Part shown: piece by piece, positions 8,381-15,420 of the stretch
Numbering within the stretch: position 1 is the stretch's first letter
Layout: every line of letters begins with the position of its first letter
Assembly: GCA_963719465.1 (NCBI GenBank)
Contig: OY970386.1
Coordinates: forward strand, 2,232,001 to 2,296,000
From: JALHUB01 sp963719465
Lineage (GTDB): Bacteria > Chloroflexota > Dehalococcoidia > DSTF01 > JALHUB01
Direction: 5' to 3'
Length of the DNA: 64,000 nucleotides
Notes under the pieces: generated by a model
Database searches by the model: none
Told to the model about the DNA's origin: nothing
The model's input: only the letters and a program-made list of their open reading frames with translations
Program-made: the position numbers and the translations under genes

Positions 8381-9106
8381 ATGAGAGAAGACCGAAACCA
8401 GATGATCGTCGACCACCTGCCGCTCGTGGCTTTCGTGGTGAACCGTATGCCGAGCGAGGGAACGGGGGCCGTTGGTATCGATCGCGACGACGCGATAAGC
8501 TACGGCGTCGAAGGGCTCATCCACGCCGTTGATGCCTATGACCCCAGTCGTGGCACAACCTTCGCCAGTTTCGCAATTCAACGAATTCGCGGCTCCGTTC
8601 TGGACGCGGTGCGCAAGCAGGACCCTTTGCCGCGATCGCTCCGCCGAAACGCGAAGGAGATCGAGCACGCGTCACAGGAGCTGGCCGTGCAACTGGGACG
8701 CTGGCCGACACGCAGGGAGATCGCGTTCAAACTCGGCATCCCGCTGCCCCGGCTTCAGTACCTGCTCGGGCGCGCTAGTTCTCGCCTGGTTTCTCTCGAG
8801 TACTCGCTGGAGGATCGGCCGAACTATGCGGGCGGTCATGCGCTGGATCCGGTGGACGAGGACATCTTCTCCGATCCGGCGCGCGCCGCTGAGCAACGGG
8901 CGGCGCTTTCACAGCTCGCCTGTGCAGTGAATTCGCTTTGTCAGAGGGACAGGGCTATCCTCCGTCTCCGGTATGAGGAGTGCCGACCGTTTCACGAAAT
9001 CGGCGAGATGCTGGGGCTTTCCGAGTCGAGAGTCTGCCAGCTTCACAAGCGCATCATCAGCCTGCTGCGTAGGGAGATGGGATTCCAGATTCACGAGGCG
9101 GCCTGA
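8381..9106 (+). CDS. RNA polymerase sigma factor, FliA/WhiG type
   Basis: 241 residues from ATG 8381, with GGAG 9 nt upstream. The frame is open to 8255, but that part lies inside the riboswitch terminator. Region 2 reads HLPLVAFVVNRMP, then YGVEGLIHAVDAYDP, then FASFAIQRIRGSVLDAVRKQD. Region 3 contains ELAVQLGRWPTRREIAFKLG. Region 4 ends with ILRLRYEECRPFHEIGEMLG and SESRVCQLHKRII. The order and length match FliA/WhiG sigma-28-type factors, which drive motility or developmental genes. No flagellar gene is in the window. The leader carries a c-di-GMP riboswitch and terminator, so its level should follow c-di-GMP. An HD-GYP gene follows on the same strand. Confidence 0.88.
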   Translation: MREDRNQMIVDHLPLVAFVVNRMPSEGTGAVGIDRDDAISYGVEGLIHAVDAYDPSRGTTFASFAIQRIRGSVLDAVRKQDPLPRSLRRNAKEIEHASQELAVQLGRWPTRREIAFKLGIPLPRLQYLLGRASSRLVSLEYSLEDRPNYAGGHALDPVDEDIFSDPARAAEQRAALSQLACAVNSLCQRDRAILRLRYEECRPFHEIGEMLGLSESRVCQLHKRIISLLRREMGFQIHEAA

Positions 9107-9164
9107 TCTTGATCGAGGCAAGACATCCCGCTCTCCGCGCGGACTCATCACGCGTGCCGCGGTT

Positions 9165-9172
9165 GCCGATAA
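9165..9172 (+). promoter_or_regulatory. Possible sigma-28-type -10 element
   Basis: GCCGATAA is an exact match to the FliA/WhiG -10 consensus and lies in the 228-nt gap between the sigma gene and the HD-GYP gene. The expected TAAA-like -35 about 15 nt upstream is poor (TCATC), so this is only a candidate promoter for the HD-GYP gene. Confidence 0.3.
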
Positions 9173-9334
9173 TACTGCGAAGAAGGATGTTGAACATCCG
9201 TCATGCCTTCGGTTCGCTTTCTTTCGAACTCTCGTGCTCCGTGAGGACGAGGGTGTTGTTATCGGTATTCGGCTGTTCTGCTGCGAGTCTAGTGCGCGAG
9301 CCGGCCTAACCGCTCGCGAAGCGAGTATTATGTA

Positions 9335-10819
9335 ATGCAGAATGGTGAAGAGCAGGAAGAAGAGTCGAACGGCAAAGACGCGACGCGTCCGCCTCTGGTC
9401 CTGATCCATTCGACGGCGAACGCGGAGACGCAAGCCGAGCCAGACCGGCACCGCCCGGTGCCCGCGCCGGCAATGCCCAAATCCGCGCGCATCTTCTCAA
9501 TCGCGGTCTTCCTGGTTGGTCTTGGAATAGTCGCGTACTATGTGCCGCATCTGCCGCATTCCGGGCTCGTAGGGCTGGTTCTGCTGGCAGCGATGGCTGC
9601 CGCTTCGGAGCGTCTGAGCATCGTTGCCTACGGCGATGCGAAGATGTCAATTAGCTTCGCGTTTCTCTTCGCGATAGCCGTGCTATATGGACCAGTGGGC
9701 GTGGCGGTGGCCTCGCCCCTCTGCATCGCTACCCTTCACTTCCCTCGGAGGATATTCGAGCACAAATTCGTGTTCAACGTTGGAAACGCGATTGTCTCCG
9801 ACACGCTCTCGGCAATTGTCCTAATCTCAATCATCGGTGGTGTCCAAGAGATTACCCTTTCGGCTCGGGTAGTCGCAGGCGCGCTCGTCGCCGCTGGTCT
9901 CAACTACGCCATCAGGACATCACTGATCTCCACGGTGGGTGCGCTGGCTACGCGAGGGCAGATCTGGCAGTTTTGGCGAGAGAAGTTCCAGTGGCTCTAT
10001 CCACACTACGTGATCTTCGGCTTCCTAGGCCTAGCCTTGGCAGTGGCCTATCAGCAACTCGGCGTTACCGGGCTCCTCGCATTCATGGCGCCGCCGCTGA
10101 TGATGCGGCTCGCGATGAAGCAGTACATCGACAGGACTACACGGAGCGTGGCTATGCTTCGGCACAAGAACGAGCAGCTCCTGAAGGCCAACCGCGAAAT
10201 CCTATCGATGAGCGCGCGGCTCAAGGAAACATACGACGCGACTCTTGAAGCGCTCGCAGCCGCCCTGGACGCCCGCGATAGCGAGACCGGCGGCCACTCC
10301 AGTCGAGTCACGGTCTACACGATGGATATGGCGCGAGAGCTGGGGATTGAGGAGAGGAGCGACGAGTGGCTGGACATAGAACGGGCATCGCTGCTGCACG
10401 ACGTCGGCAAGATCGGCGTTTCGGACGCCATTCTGAACAAGCCCGGCCCGCTAACGTCTGAAGAGTGGCAGCAAATGAGGAAGCATCCGGCGATCGGCTA
10501 CGATATGCTCAAGGACGTGAAGTTCCTGTCAACTGCGGCGGAAATCGTCTTCGCGCACCACGAGCGCTTCGACGGCAAAGGTTATCCGGTGGGTCTCAAG
10601 GGAGAAGACGTACCGCTTGGGGCTCGGGTATTCGCTGTGGCCGACGCCTTCGACGCCATGACATCAAACAGGCCCTATCGACGGGCGCTTTCTGTGGACA
10701 AGGCAACGGAGGAGATCGTGAGCAACTCAGGCACGCAGTTCGACCCAGAGGTGGTTGAAGCTTTCCTCCGTTGCGTCAATGCCTGGGCTGGCAGGCTGAA
10801 GGAGCGCCAGGCAGCCTAG
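9335..10819 (+). CDS. Membrane-bound HD-GYP domain protein (c-di-GMP phosphodiesterase)
   Basis: 494 residues. About 50 polar residues precede roughly six hydrophobic segments (about 50-245), then a short coiled linker and the HD-GYP domain. Metal and substrate motifs are intact: SLLHDVGKIGVSD near residue 355, HHERFDGKGYP near 408 and the later VADAFDAMTSNRPYR. HD-GYP enzymes hydrolyse c-di-GMP to pGpG or GMP. Its place directly after a sigma gene under a c-di-GMP riboswitch suggests local feedback on the second messenger. The start has no strong ribosome site, and the methionine about 47 residues in is an alternative. Confidence 0.88.
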   Translation: MQNGEEQEEESNGKDATRPPLVLIHSTANAETQAEPDRHRPVPAPAMPKSARIFSIAVFLVGLGIVAYYVPHLPHSGLVGLVLLAAMAAASERLSIVAYGDAKMSISFAFLFAIAVLYGPVGVAVASPLCIATLHFPRRIFEHKFVFNVGNAIVSDTLSAIVLISIIGGVQEITLSARVVAGALVAAGLNYAIRTSLISTVGALATRGQIWQFWREKFQWLYPHYVIFGFLGLALAVAYQQLGVTGLLAFMAPPLMMRLAMKQYIDRTTRSVAMLRHKNEQLLKANREILSMSARLKETYDATLEALAAALDARDSETGGHSSRVTVYTMDMARELGIEERSDEWLDIERASLLHDVGKIGVSDAILNKPGPLTSEEWQQMRKHPAIGYDMLKDVKFLSTAAEIVFAHHERFDGKGYPVGLKGEDVPLGARVFAVADAFDAMTSNRPYRRALSVDKATEEIVSNSGTQFDPEVVEAFLRCVNAWAGRLKERQAA

Positions 10820-10877
10820 CGAGGGAATCAAGTCGCTGCGCGAGGGCAGTATTGCTGAGGCGAGGAGGAGAGGAGTA

Positions 10878-10955
10878 TTGGGTCCTCAGGACGACAACGA
10901 GTCTTGGCTGGACCTGTTCGAATCGTCTAGAAGCGAAGACGGTCGGCGCTATTGA
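10878..10955 (+). CDS. Possible 25-residue peptide
   Basis: A TTG-initiated frame behind AGGAGG (9 nt spacing) would encode a small acidic peptide containing ESWLDLFESS and ending in GRRY. Composition looks protein-like and the site lies just after the HD-GYP stop. The frame is also open upstream without a standard start, so a longer product or no product is equally possible. Confidence 0.25.
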   Translation: MGPQDDNESWLDLFESSRSEDGRRY

Positions 10956-10975
10956 ATCGTTTCCTTACGTTCACG

Positions 10976-11010
10976 CCGAGCTCCCCTTTTAGGAGGGAGA
11001 GAGTTCGGCA
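10976..11010. terminator. Inverted repeat, possible bidirectional terminator
   Basis: GCCGAGCTCCCC and GGGAGAGAGTTCGGC can fold with small bulges around TTTTAGGA. It lies between the HD-GYP gene and the minus-strand promoter at 11140-11188, so it could end transcripts from either side. There is no clear T-run on either strand, hence the low confidence. Confidence 0.35.
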
Positions 11011-11039
11011 CCGTCGAAAAGACTCTTAGGGCGTCCCTC

Positions 11040-11142
11040 CTACCACCAGTGGAACTTTTTCATGGTGGCCTCCTGGCAGTGCTGGCACTTCCGAGTGCCT
11101 TCCGGTATGTGGTTCCTTCCTCTCCACTCGCCTCAACAACAT
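11040..11142 (-). CDS. Possible very small CxxC protein
   Basis: From 11132 to the TAG at 11040 the minus strand encodes 30 residues ending IPEGTRKCQHCQEATMKKFH plus WW, with a CQHC pair and a composition that looks like real protein. No ATG, GTG or TTG lies in that frame. An ATG at 11142 is in the neighbouring frame, one surplus base away, the same kind of slip seen in four other genes here. A second reading starts at ATG 11063, five nt after AGGAGG, giving only MKKFHWW. A promoter lies immediately upstream. Not recognised. Confidence 0.35.
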
Positions 11143-11188
11143 ACCGACTCGTCAGTATGTATTATGACACGTCGTTATGACATGTCAA
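11140..11188 (-). promoter_or_regulatory. Promoter with three GAC-N2-GTC operator-like sites
   Basis: On the minus strand TTGACA (11188-11183) is followed 16 nt later by CATAAT (11166-11161), a strong sigma-70-type promoter. Three palindromic cores overlap it: GACATGTC at 11179-11186 (on the -35), GACACGTC at 11166-11173 (on the -10) and GACTCGTC at 11146-11153. The last lies inside a 20-bp palindrome at 11140-11159 with half-sites CATACCGAC and GTCAGTATG. Such half-sites are typical of TetR-type repressors. The promoter points at the possible CxxC micro-protein. Confidence 0.65.
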
Positions 11189-11189
11189 G

Positions 11190-11325
11190 CTTCAAGTGAA
11201 GGCCAGCAAAAGCCCAAAAAAGACTGGCTACGTGAACGTCAAAAGAGAGCGCTTATAGGATCCCGGGGAAGGGAACGCTCGCGCGGAGGGGTGGAGGCTC
11301 GCAGCGGATGACTTAGACGGAGGAC
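11190..11325. other. Non-coding remainder of the 10.8-11.3 kb gap
   Basis: Between the promoter at 11188 and the end of the GGDEF gene nothing coding is supported on either strand. A run of A residues at 11213-11221 and a GC-rich stretch near 11260-11300 show no clear hairpin-plus-T terminator. Confidence 0.4.
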
Positions 11326-12210
11326 TTATCCGGAGGCGCTGATCCAGCGCTCCCGGCGACGATCGCGATCCTGCCTCGCTGTCTCTAAATTGAAACGGGC
11401 CTCGGCCAGCAGGTCAAGAGGATTGTTCTCGCCGTCTCGGGCGGAAGCGATCCCCGAGCACACACCGACCCAAAGGGTAATCGTCTGGCCCTCGACGTAT
11501 ACGCTGACCGGCTTGCGGGTCACGTAGCGCTCCAGGCGACGCAAGAACTTCGAGGCGTCTTCCTGGCTGCAATCCAGCAATATCAGAGCGAATTCATCGT
11601 CACCCAGGCGCGCGGCAACATCCGATGAACGCTTGGTCAACTCCAGCAAATCCGCTATGTGCTTGAGTACGGCATCTCCCGCCGCCTCGCCGTAGGCCTC
11701 GTTCACAGACGAGAGATTGTTGACATCGAAGACGGCCAGGGAGAGCGTCGAGCCGGTTCGCTGCATGCGCTTGAACTCGTCGCGAAGACGGAGACGGAAG
11801 TACTCGTCGCCTGGCAGCCCGGTCACCTCGTCGCGCATCGACGGTGAGATATCCTTCTCGAGACCTTCGGCGGCCTTCTTTGCGCGATAGATGGCGAAGA
11901 TGCTTGTGATGACGACGGCAACCATCAGTAGCTCTATGGCTACCGACAGATGTGGCGCCTCACGCTTCTCGTCGAGGAGCGACAGAGAAGCGCCGGCCAG
12001 GACTGAGATGGCCGCTGCGATCAGGTAGCGTCGAAGCCCCTGCAGGACCTGGGCCTTGCCCGCTTCCGGGCTTCTGGAAGAAAGCTTTTGCAGGGTGAGG
12101 GCGCGTGTGTCGCGCCAGTCCTCCGTTGCGTCCGGGCGAAGCTCGTCTTGAAGGGGCCGCGCCAAATGACGAGGCTCCTCAGACTGCGAAGGGCGTCTGT
12201 CTTCGAGCAA
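11326..12210 (-). CDS. Membrane GGDEF-domain protein with degenerate active-site motif
   Basis: 294 residues from a TTG start at 12210, chosen because GGAGG lies 6 nt upstream. A polar N-terminus is followed by two transmembrane segments (about 65-82 and 90-108) and a C-terminal GGDEF fold (about 120-285). The signature reads RLGDDEFALIL, so the second glycine of GGDEF is aspartate. The metal-site segment reads FDVNNLSSVNEAYG in place of the usual D-x-D-x-F-K-x-x-N-D. Diguanylate cyclases make c-di-GMP from GTP, but these changes make activity doubtful and a GTP-binding or sensory role possible. It is near the c-di-GMP riboswitch module but on the other strand. Confidence 0.85.
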   Translation of the reverse strand: MLEDRRPSQSEEPRHLARPLQDELRPDATEDWRDTRALTLQKLSSRSPEAGKAQVLQGLRRYLIAAAISVLAGASLSLLDEKREAPHLSVAIELLMVAVVITSIFAIYRAKKAAEGLEKDISPSMRDEVTGLPGDEYFRLRLRDEFKRMQRTGSTLSLAVFDVNNLSSVNEAYGEAAGDAVLKHIADLLELTKRSSDVAARLGDDEFALILLDCSQEDASKFLRRLERYVTRKPVSVYVEGQTITLWVGVCSGIASARDGENNPLDLLAEARFNLETARQDRDRRRERWISASG

Positions 12211-12312
12211 GCCGATCCTCCAACACCGTCAGTTAGATTATCGACCAGCCGGGCGAGGGATTTAGGTCAGATTCGCGGCCAGATGCGGCGATCCCGAAAC
12301 GGGGATGCGGCG

Positions 12313-12340
12313 TTGACACCGCCACAGACGGTAGTATGAT
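12313..12340 (+). promoter_or_regulatory. Sigma-70-type promoter for the Cys-rich protein gene
   Basis: TTGACA (12313-12318) and TATGAT (12335-12340) are separated by 16 nt and lie 19 nt upstream of the ATG at 12359. Confidence 0.7.
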
Positions 12341-12358
12341 GATGACGTGAGGCGATAG

Positions 12359-12904
12359 ATGCAGATCGACTGGAGCAAGACGATAGACGACATCTTGTCG
12401 CACAAGATTTCGTGCCTTCGCTGCGGCCGCATGGAGATGTCGGTCGTTGTTGGCTATTCGCGGTCGCCAGCGGTGTGCGACTACGCGCCGCGCTGCCTTG
12501 ATTGCAGCCGTCGAGAGGGGTGCGACGCCCGCAAGCTGGTGGTCCTGTGCGAGTCCTGCGCCGAGGAGCTTCATATCCGGGCGAAGCAGGCGGATGAAGA
12601 AGGGATGATGGCCCTCCTCATCAACGACTGCCGCAAGGACCTTGAAGACTGCCTCGACTACTTGACGGACTACTGGCAGGAAGAGCTGAACATCGACCCG
12701 GACGACGAGGAGCACAGGCTGGAGGGCGTAGCGCCGGACGTCTTCGCTGAGGAGAGCGCCTGGCGCGCGCGGCTCGAAGAGGAGTACCTCTCCTACCACC
12801 GCTGGTTCCGAGAGCGCGGCCTGCGCGTCCCGGAGCCGGGCTGGCGCTCCGAGTACGTCGAGGAGATACTGGCGCTCGGCTACACGACGCTTCTGGGCGA
12901 CTAA
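12359..12904 (+). CDS. Cys-rich protein of unknown function
   Basis: 181 residues, not recognised. The N-terminal third carries three cysteine pairs: CLRC near 19-22, CLDC with a following CDARK segment near 46-56, and CESC near 64-67. This suggests a structural zinc site or small metal cluster. The C-terminal two thirds are acidic and probably helical, rich in D, E, W and Y (for example DYLTDYWQEELNIDPDDEEH). It has its own promoter and overlaps the stop of the convergent hflX by 4 nt. No membrane segment or signal peptide is visible. Confidence 0.7.
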   Translation: MQIDWSKTIDDILSHKISCLRCGRMEMSVVVGYSRSPAVCDYAPRCLDCSRREGCDARKLVVLCESCAEELHIRAKQADEEGMMALLINDCRKDLEDCLDYLTDYWQEELNIDPDDEEHRLEGVAPDVFAEESAWRARLEEEYLSYHRWFRERGLRVPEPGWRSEYVEEILALGYTTLLGD

Positions 12905-14118
12905 TCAGCTTCAGCCCTCTGCGTCCCTTCACCCGGAATCGAAAAGCGCGACGCCGTCTTCGCGGGGACGGCGTTTCCCTTCTCCAGCACCACTTCGATC
13001 CGCTGCCGCAGCTCGTCGAGGCCCCAGCCGTTCTGCGCCGAGATGAGGACCGCGTCCGGCTGCTCGTAGCTGAGGCGCGTTCGCTGCTCGCGCAACTCTG
13101 CCAGACCGCCAATCGGCTCGCCGTCACGGCGGGAAAGCAGGTCGACCTTGTTGAGCGCCGTCACGACCGGCTTCTGAGCGAGGTCGAGCTCGCGCAGCGT
13201 CTCCAGGACGGTCTCGCCCTGCTGCGCGGCATCGGGATGGGTGATGTCGAGCACGTGGACCAGGACATCAGCGGCGGACAGCTCTTCGAGGGTGGCGCGG
13301 AAGGCGGCGACGAGCTGCGCCGGCAGCTTCTGGATGAAGCCGACGGTGTCGGAGAGGAGGACGCTGCGGCTTGACAGCTTGACGCGCCGCGTGAGCGGAT
13401 CAAGCGTGGCGAAGAGCTTATCCTCGGTGAAGACGTTGGCGCCGGAGAGGGCGCGCATGAGCGTGCTCTTGCCGGCGTTGGTGTAGCCGACGAGGGCGAC
13501 GACGGGCACGCCGGCGCGCTCGCGGCGGCGGCGATAGAGGGCGCGCTGGCGGCGGACAGCCTCGATCTCGCGCTTGAGGCGGGCGATGCGGTCGCGGACG
13601 AGGCGTCGGTCGGTCTCGAGCTGCGTCTCGCCGGGGCCGCGGGTGCCGATGGCGCCTTCCAATCGCTCCAGGTGGCTCCACTGGCCGGCGAGTCGCGGCA
13701 GGAGGTACTGGTACTGGGCCAGCTCGACCTGGAGGCGGCCTTCGCGGGTGCGGGCGCGTCGGGCGAAGATGTCGAGGATGAGGGCGGTGCGGTCGAGGAC
13801 TTTAGCGGCGAGGGCGTCTTCCAGGTTGCGCTGCTGGGTCGGGCTGAGCTCGTCGTCGAAGACGACGAGGGAGTAGTCGAACTCGGGGCGCTGGGCCTTC
13901 AGCTCGGCGAGCTTGCCCTTGCCGACGTAGGTGGCGGGATTGGGGCTTCCGAGCTTCTGGACGGTGCGGCCGACGACGCGGGCGCCGGCGGTGTCGGCGA
14001 GGAGGGCGAGCTCATCGAGGGAGGACTGGCTGGAGAAGGGCGCAGGCTTGCCCTTGACCTCGACGGCGACGAGGTAGGCCCGCTCGACGGGCTCGGCTGT
14101 CGGGTAGGTACGTGTCGT
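12901..14118 (-). CDS. hflX: GTPase HflX (start codon unresolved)
   Basis: About 405 residues. The HflX domain comes first (RAYLVAVEVKGK, TYVGKGKLAELKAQ, VVFDDELSPTQQRNLE, IGTRGPGETQLETDRR). A coiled region and the GTPase domain follow, with GYTNAGKSTLM (G1), DTVGFIQKLP (G3) and NKVD (G4). HflX splits stalled or heat-damaged 70S ribosomes. The frame is open from an in-frame TAA at 14145, yet no ATG, GTG or TTG lies in frame before the conserved domain. AGGAGG at 14133-14128 points to ACG at 14118, the coordinate used. Alternatively one surplus base separates the frame from ATG 14143. A TTG at 13662 is too far inside to be the start. Confidence 0.88.
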   Translation of the reverse strand, partial: TTRTYPTAEPVERAYLVAVEVKGKPAPFSSQSSLDELALLADTAGARVVGRTVQKLGSPNPATYVGKGKLAELKAQRPEFDYSLVVFDDELSPTQQRNLEDALAAKVLDRTALILDIFARRARTREGRLQVELAQYQYLLPRLAGQWSHLERLEGAIGTRGPGETQLETDRRLVRDRIARLKREIEAVRRQRALYRRRRERAGVPVVALVGYTNAGKSTLMRALSGANVFTEDKLFATLDPLTRRVKLSSRSVLLSDTVGFIQKLPAQLVAAFRATLEELSAADVLVHVLDITHPDAAQQGETVLETLRELDLAQKPVVTALNKVDLLSRRDGEPIGGLAELREQRTRLSYEQPDAVLISAQNGWGLDELRQRIEVVLEKGNAVPAKTASRFSIPGEGTQRAEAD

Positions 14119-14140
14119 CGGTTTGCGCCTCCTGTGAGTC

Positions 14141-14330
14141 CATTATAGGGGCAGGGGCTTCGAATTGTATTTGTTTTGAAAAAGTTGTGTTCTTGTGAAG
14201 CTGTAAGGGTGCGTTTTGGGCAATTGACCATCAAGACGGCGGTTTTGGCGGCGAGGCGCGGGCCACGGATGGTCGGGTGGTTGTCGGTGGGCGCACGCAG
14301 TTATTAGAGCACGGCGCGTCGCGATTCTCA
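14141..14330 (-). repeat. Intergenic element, copy B, with TATAAT upstream of hflX
   Basis: This is the second copy of the element at 750-960, in opposite orientation. On the minus strand it runs from GTGCTCTAATAA through AAAACGCACCCTTACAG and ACTTTTTCAAAACAA to TATAAT (14147-14142), ending at hflX. Sequence outside the two blocks is not conserved. The TATAAT hexamer is a good -10 for hflX; no good -35 is seen at the standard distance. Confidence 0.7.
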
Positions 14331-14344
14331 AGATGGAAATGGCA

Positions 14345-15025
14345 CTAAGGGCTCTTCGTCCAGGTGTTTCCGCCGTCGCTGGTCGTCCAGTCGCCGTCGG
14401 GAGTGACGACGGCGCCGTGCTGCGGGTCGGAGAACGTGATCGACGTGATGGGGACGGCCGCCGGAATCACGGGGACTTCGGTCCAGTCGACGCCGCCGTC
14501 CTGCGAGCGGTAGAGGTTGACGCCCGGGCTGGTGAGGCCCATCCAGCCGTTGGTGTCGTCGAGGAAGAGGATGACGGAGATGCCGTTGCCGTTGGGAAGC
14601 TGGCCGACGCCGGCCTGAGGCGTTGGGTTGCCGAGGGTGGTCTGGCTGATGAGCTTCCAGGTGGCGCCGCCATCGGTTGTGTGGAAGAGGTACTTTTCGC
14701 TGCTGCCGGCGGCGGCGCCGTCGACGCAGAGCTGCCATTTGGTGTCGGCGTTGAGGGCGAACGAGACGCCGGGCGAGAGGGGCTGACCCTCAAGGGATTT
14801 CATGAGGGTGCAGGGGTCGACGACCATGGACGGCGGGCTGGCGGTCGGGGCAGGGGCCATGGCGGTAAGGGGCGGCGTCGAGGTCGGCGCGGCGACGGTA
14901 GCGGTCGGCGGCGCGGCGGTCTTCGCGGGCGTGGGAGTTGGGCTGGAGCTGCCGCCGCCGCAAGCGACGAGAACCACGGCCGCAGCGATGATGGAGAGGA
15001 TGGCGATGAGTCGGTGAGGTTGCAT
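14345..15025 (-). CDS. Secreted lipoprotein with Asp-box (BNR) repeats
   Basis: 226 residues. A signal peptide with lipobox LVAC near residues 19-22 is followed by a low-complexity Thr/Pro/Ala stalk (about 27-67). A small domain then carries at least three Asp-box repeats: TTDGGATW, SQDGGVDW and TSDGGNTW. Asp-box turns occur in sialidase-like and HCF136-like beta-propellers. With only three repeats this is at most half a propeller. The likely location is the outer face of the cytoplasmic membrane. No catalytic residues can be assigned. Confidence 0.75.
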   Translation of the reverse strand: MQPHRLIAILSIIAAAVVLVACGGGSSSPTPTPAKTAAPPTATVAAPTSTPPLTAMAPAPTASPPSMVVDPCTLMKSLEGQPLSPGVSFALNADTKWQLCVDGAAAGSSEKYLFHTTDGGATWKLISQTTLGNPTPQAGVGQLPNGNGISVILFLDDTNGWMGLTSPGVNLYRSQDGGVDWTEVPVIPAAVPITSITFSDPQHGAVVTPDGDWTTSDGGNTWTKSP

Positions 15026-15420
15026 TGCAGGCCTCCTTGCCGAAGAATGCTGCTGATTTGATTATAGCAAAGCCGGCCGGTGCGCGGGGGTTTGCCCCGG
15101 TGGTCGCGGACCCCTCCTCGGGCGCATGGCGATGCACCCCTACGGGCACGCCCCTACATGGTGGGGTCGGCGGGGCGTCGATTTGTCGAGCGGCGTGAGT
15201 GCGCGCTGCGGGGCGCTGCCGCTGCGGGCAACATATGCGATCTTCATCCCGCCCGCCCGCCCTAGCCAAGTTGTTTCTCTGGGGGGCACCCCCAGGCCCC
15301 CGGCAGAAAGGGCTCCGCCCTCTCTGCACTCTCCCAGCATGCCCGGTGCTGTGGATCTGCCCCGTTGCAGGGGCCGATGGGACGCTGTAGGATGATGCAC
15401 GTCAGAAGGGGGACGCTGGG
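15026..15420. other. Non-coding gap with repeats
   Basis: About 395 nt between two divergent lipoprotein genes. The middle (about 15130-15165) has ACCCCTACGGGCACGCCCCTAC, resembling the hairpin-repeat tails. The right half contains a copy of the longer repeat described at 15269. No gene is supported. Confidence 0.5.
15269..15337 (+). repeat. Interspersed repeat (copy 1 of 3)
   Basis: The stretch runs from TTGTTTCTCTGG through GGCACCCCCAGGCC, CCGGCAGAAAGGGC and CCCTCTCTGCACTCTCCC. Related copies lie at 29212-29264 and 35906-35990. Each copy has two nested complementary arms (a G-run with a C-run, and AGAGGG with CCCTCT), so each folds into a double hairpin. Confidence 0.65.

Noticed and set aside
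9109..9309. 66-codon frame after the sigma gene
   Set aside because: No ribosome site, biased composition, and it covers the likely promoter region of the HD-GYP gene.
10911..10930. GTTCGAATC resembling a tRNA T-loop
   Set aside because: No matching acceptor, D or anticodon stems can be built around it.
11040..11063. MKKFHWW as a tryptophan attenuator leader peptide
   Set aside because: No trp gene or attenuator hairpin pair follows. The same frame reads upstream as a plausible CxxC protein, so the two Trp codons are probably a C-terminus.
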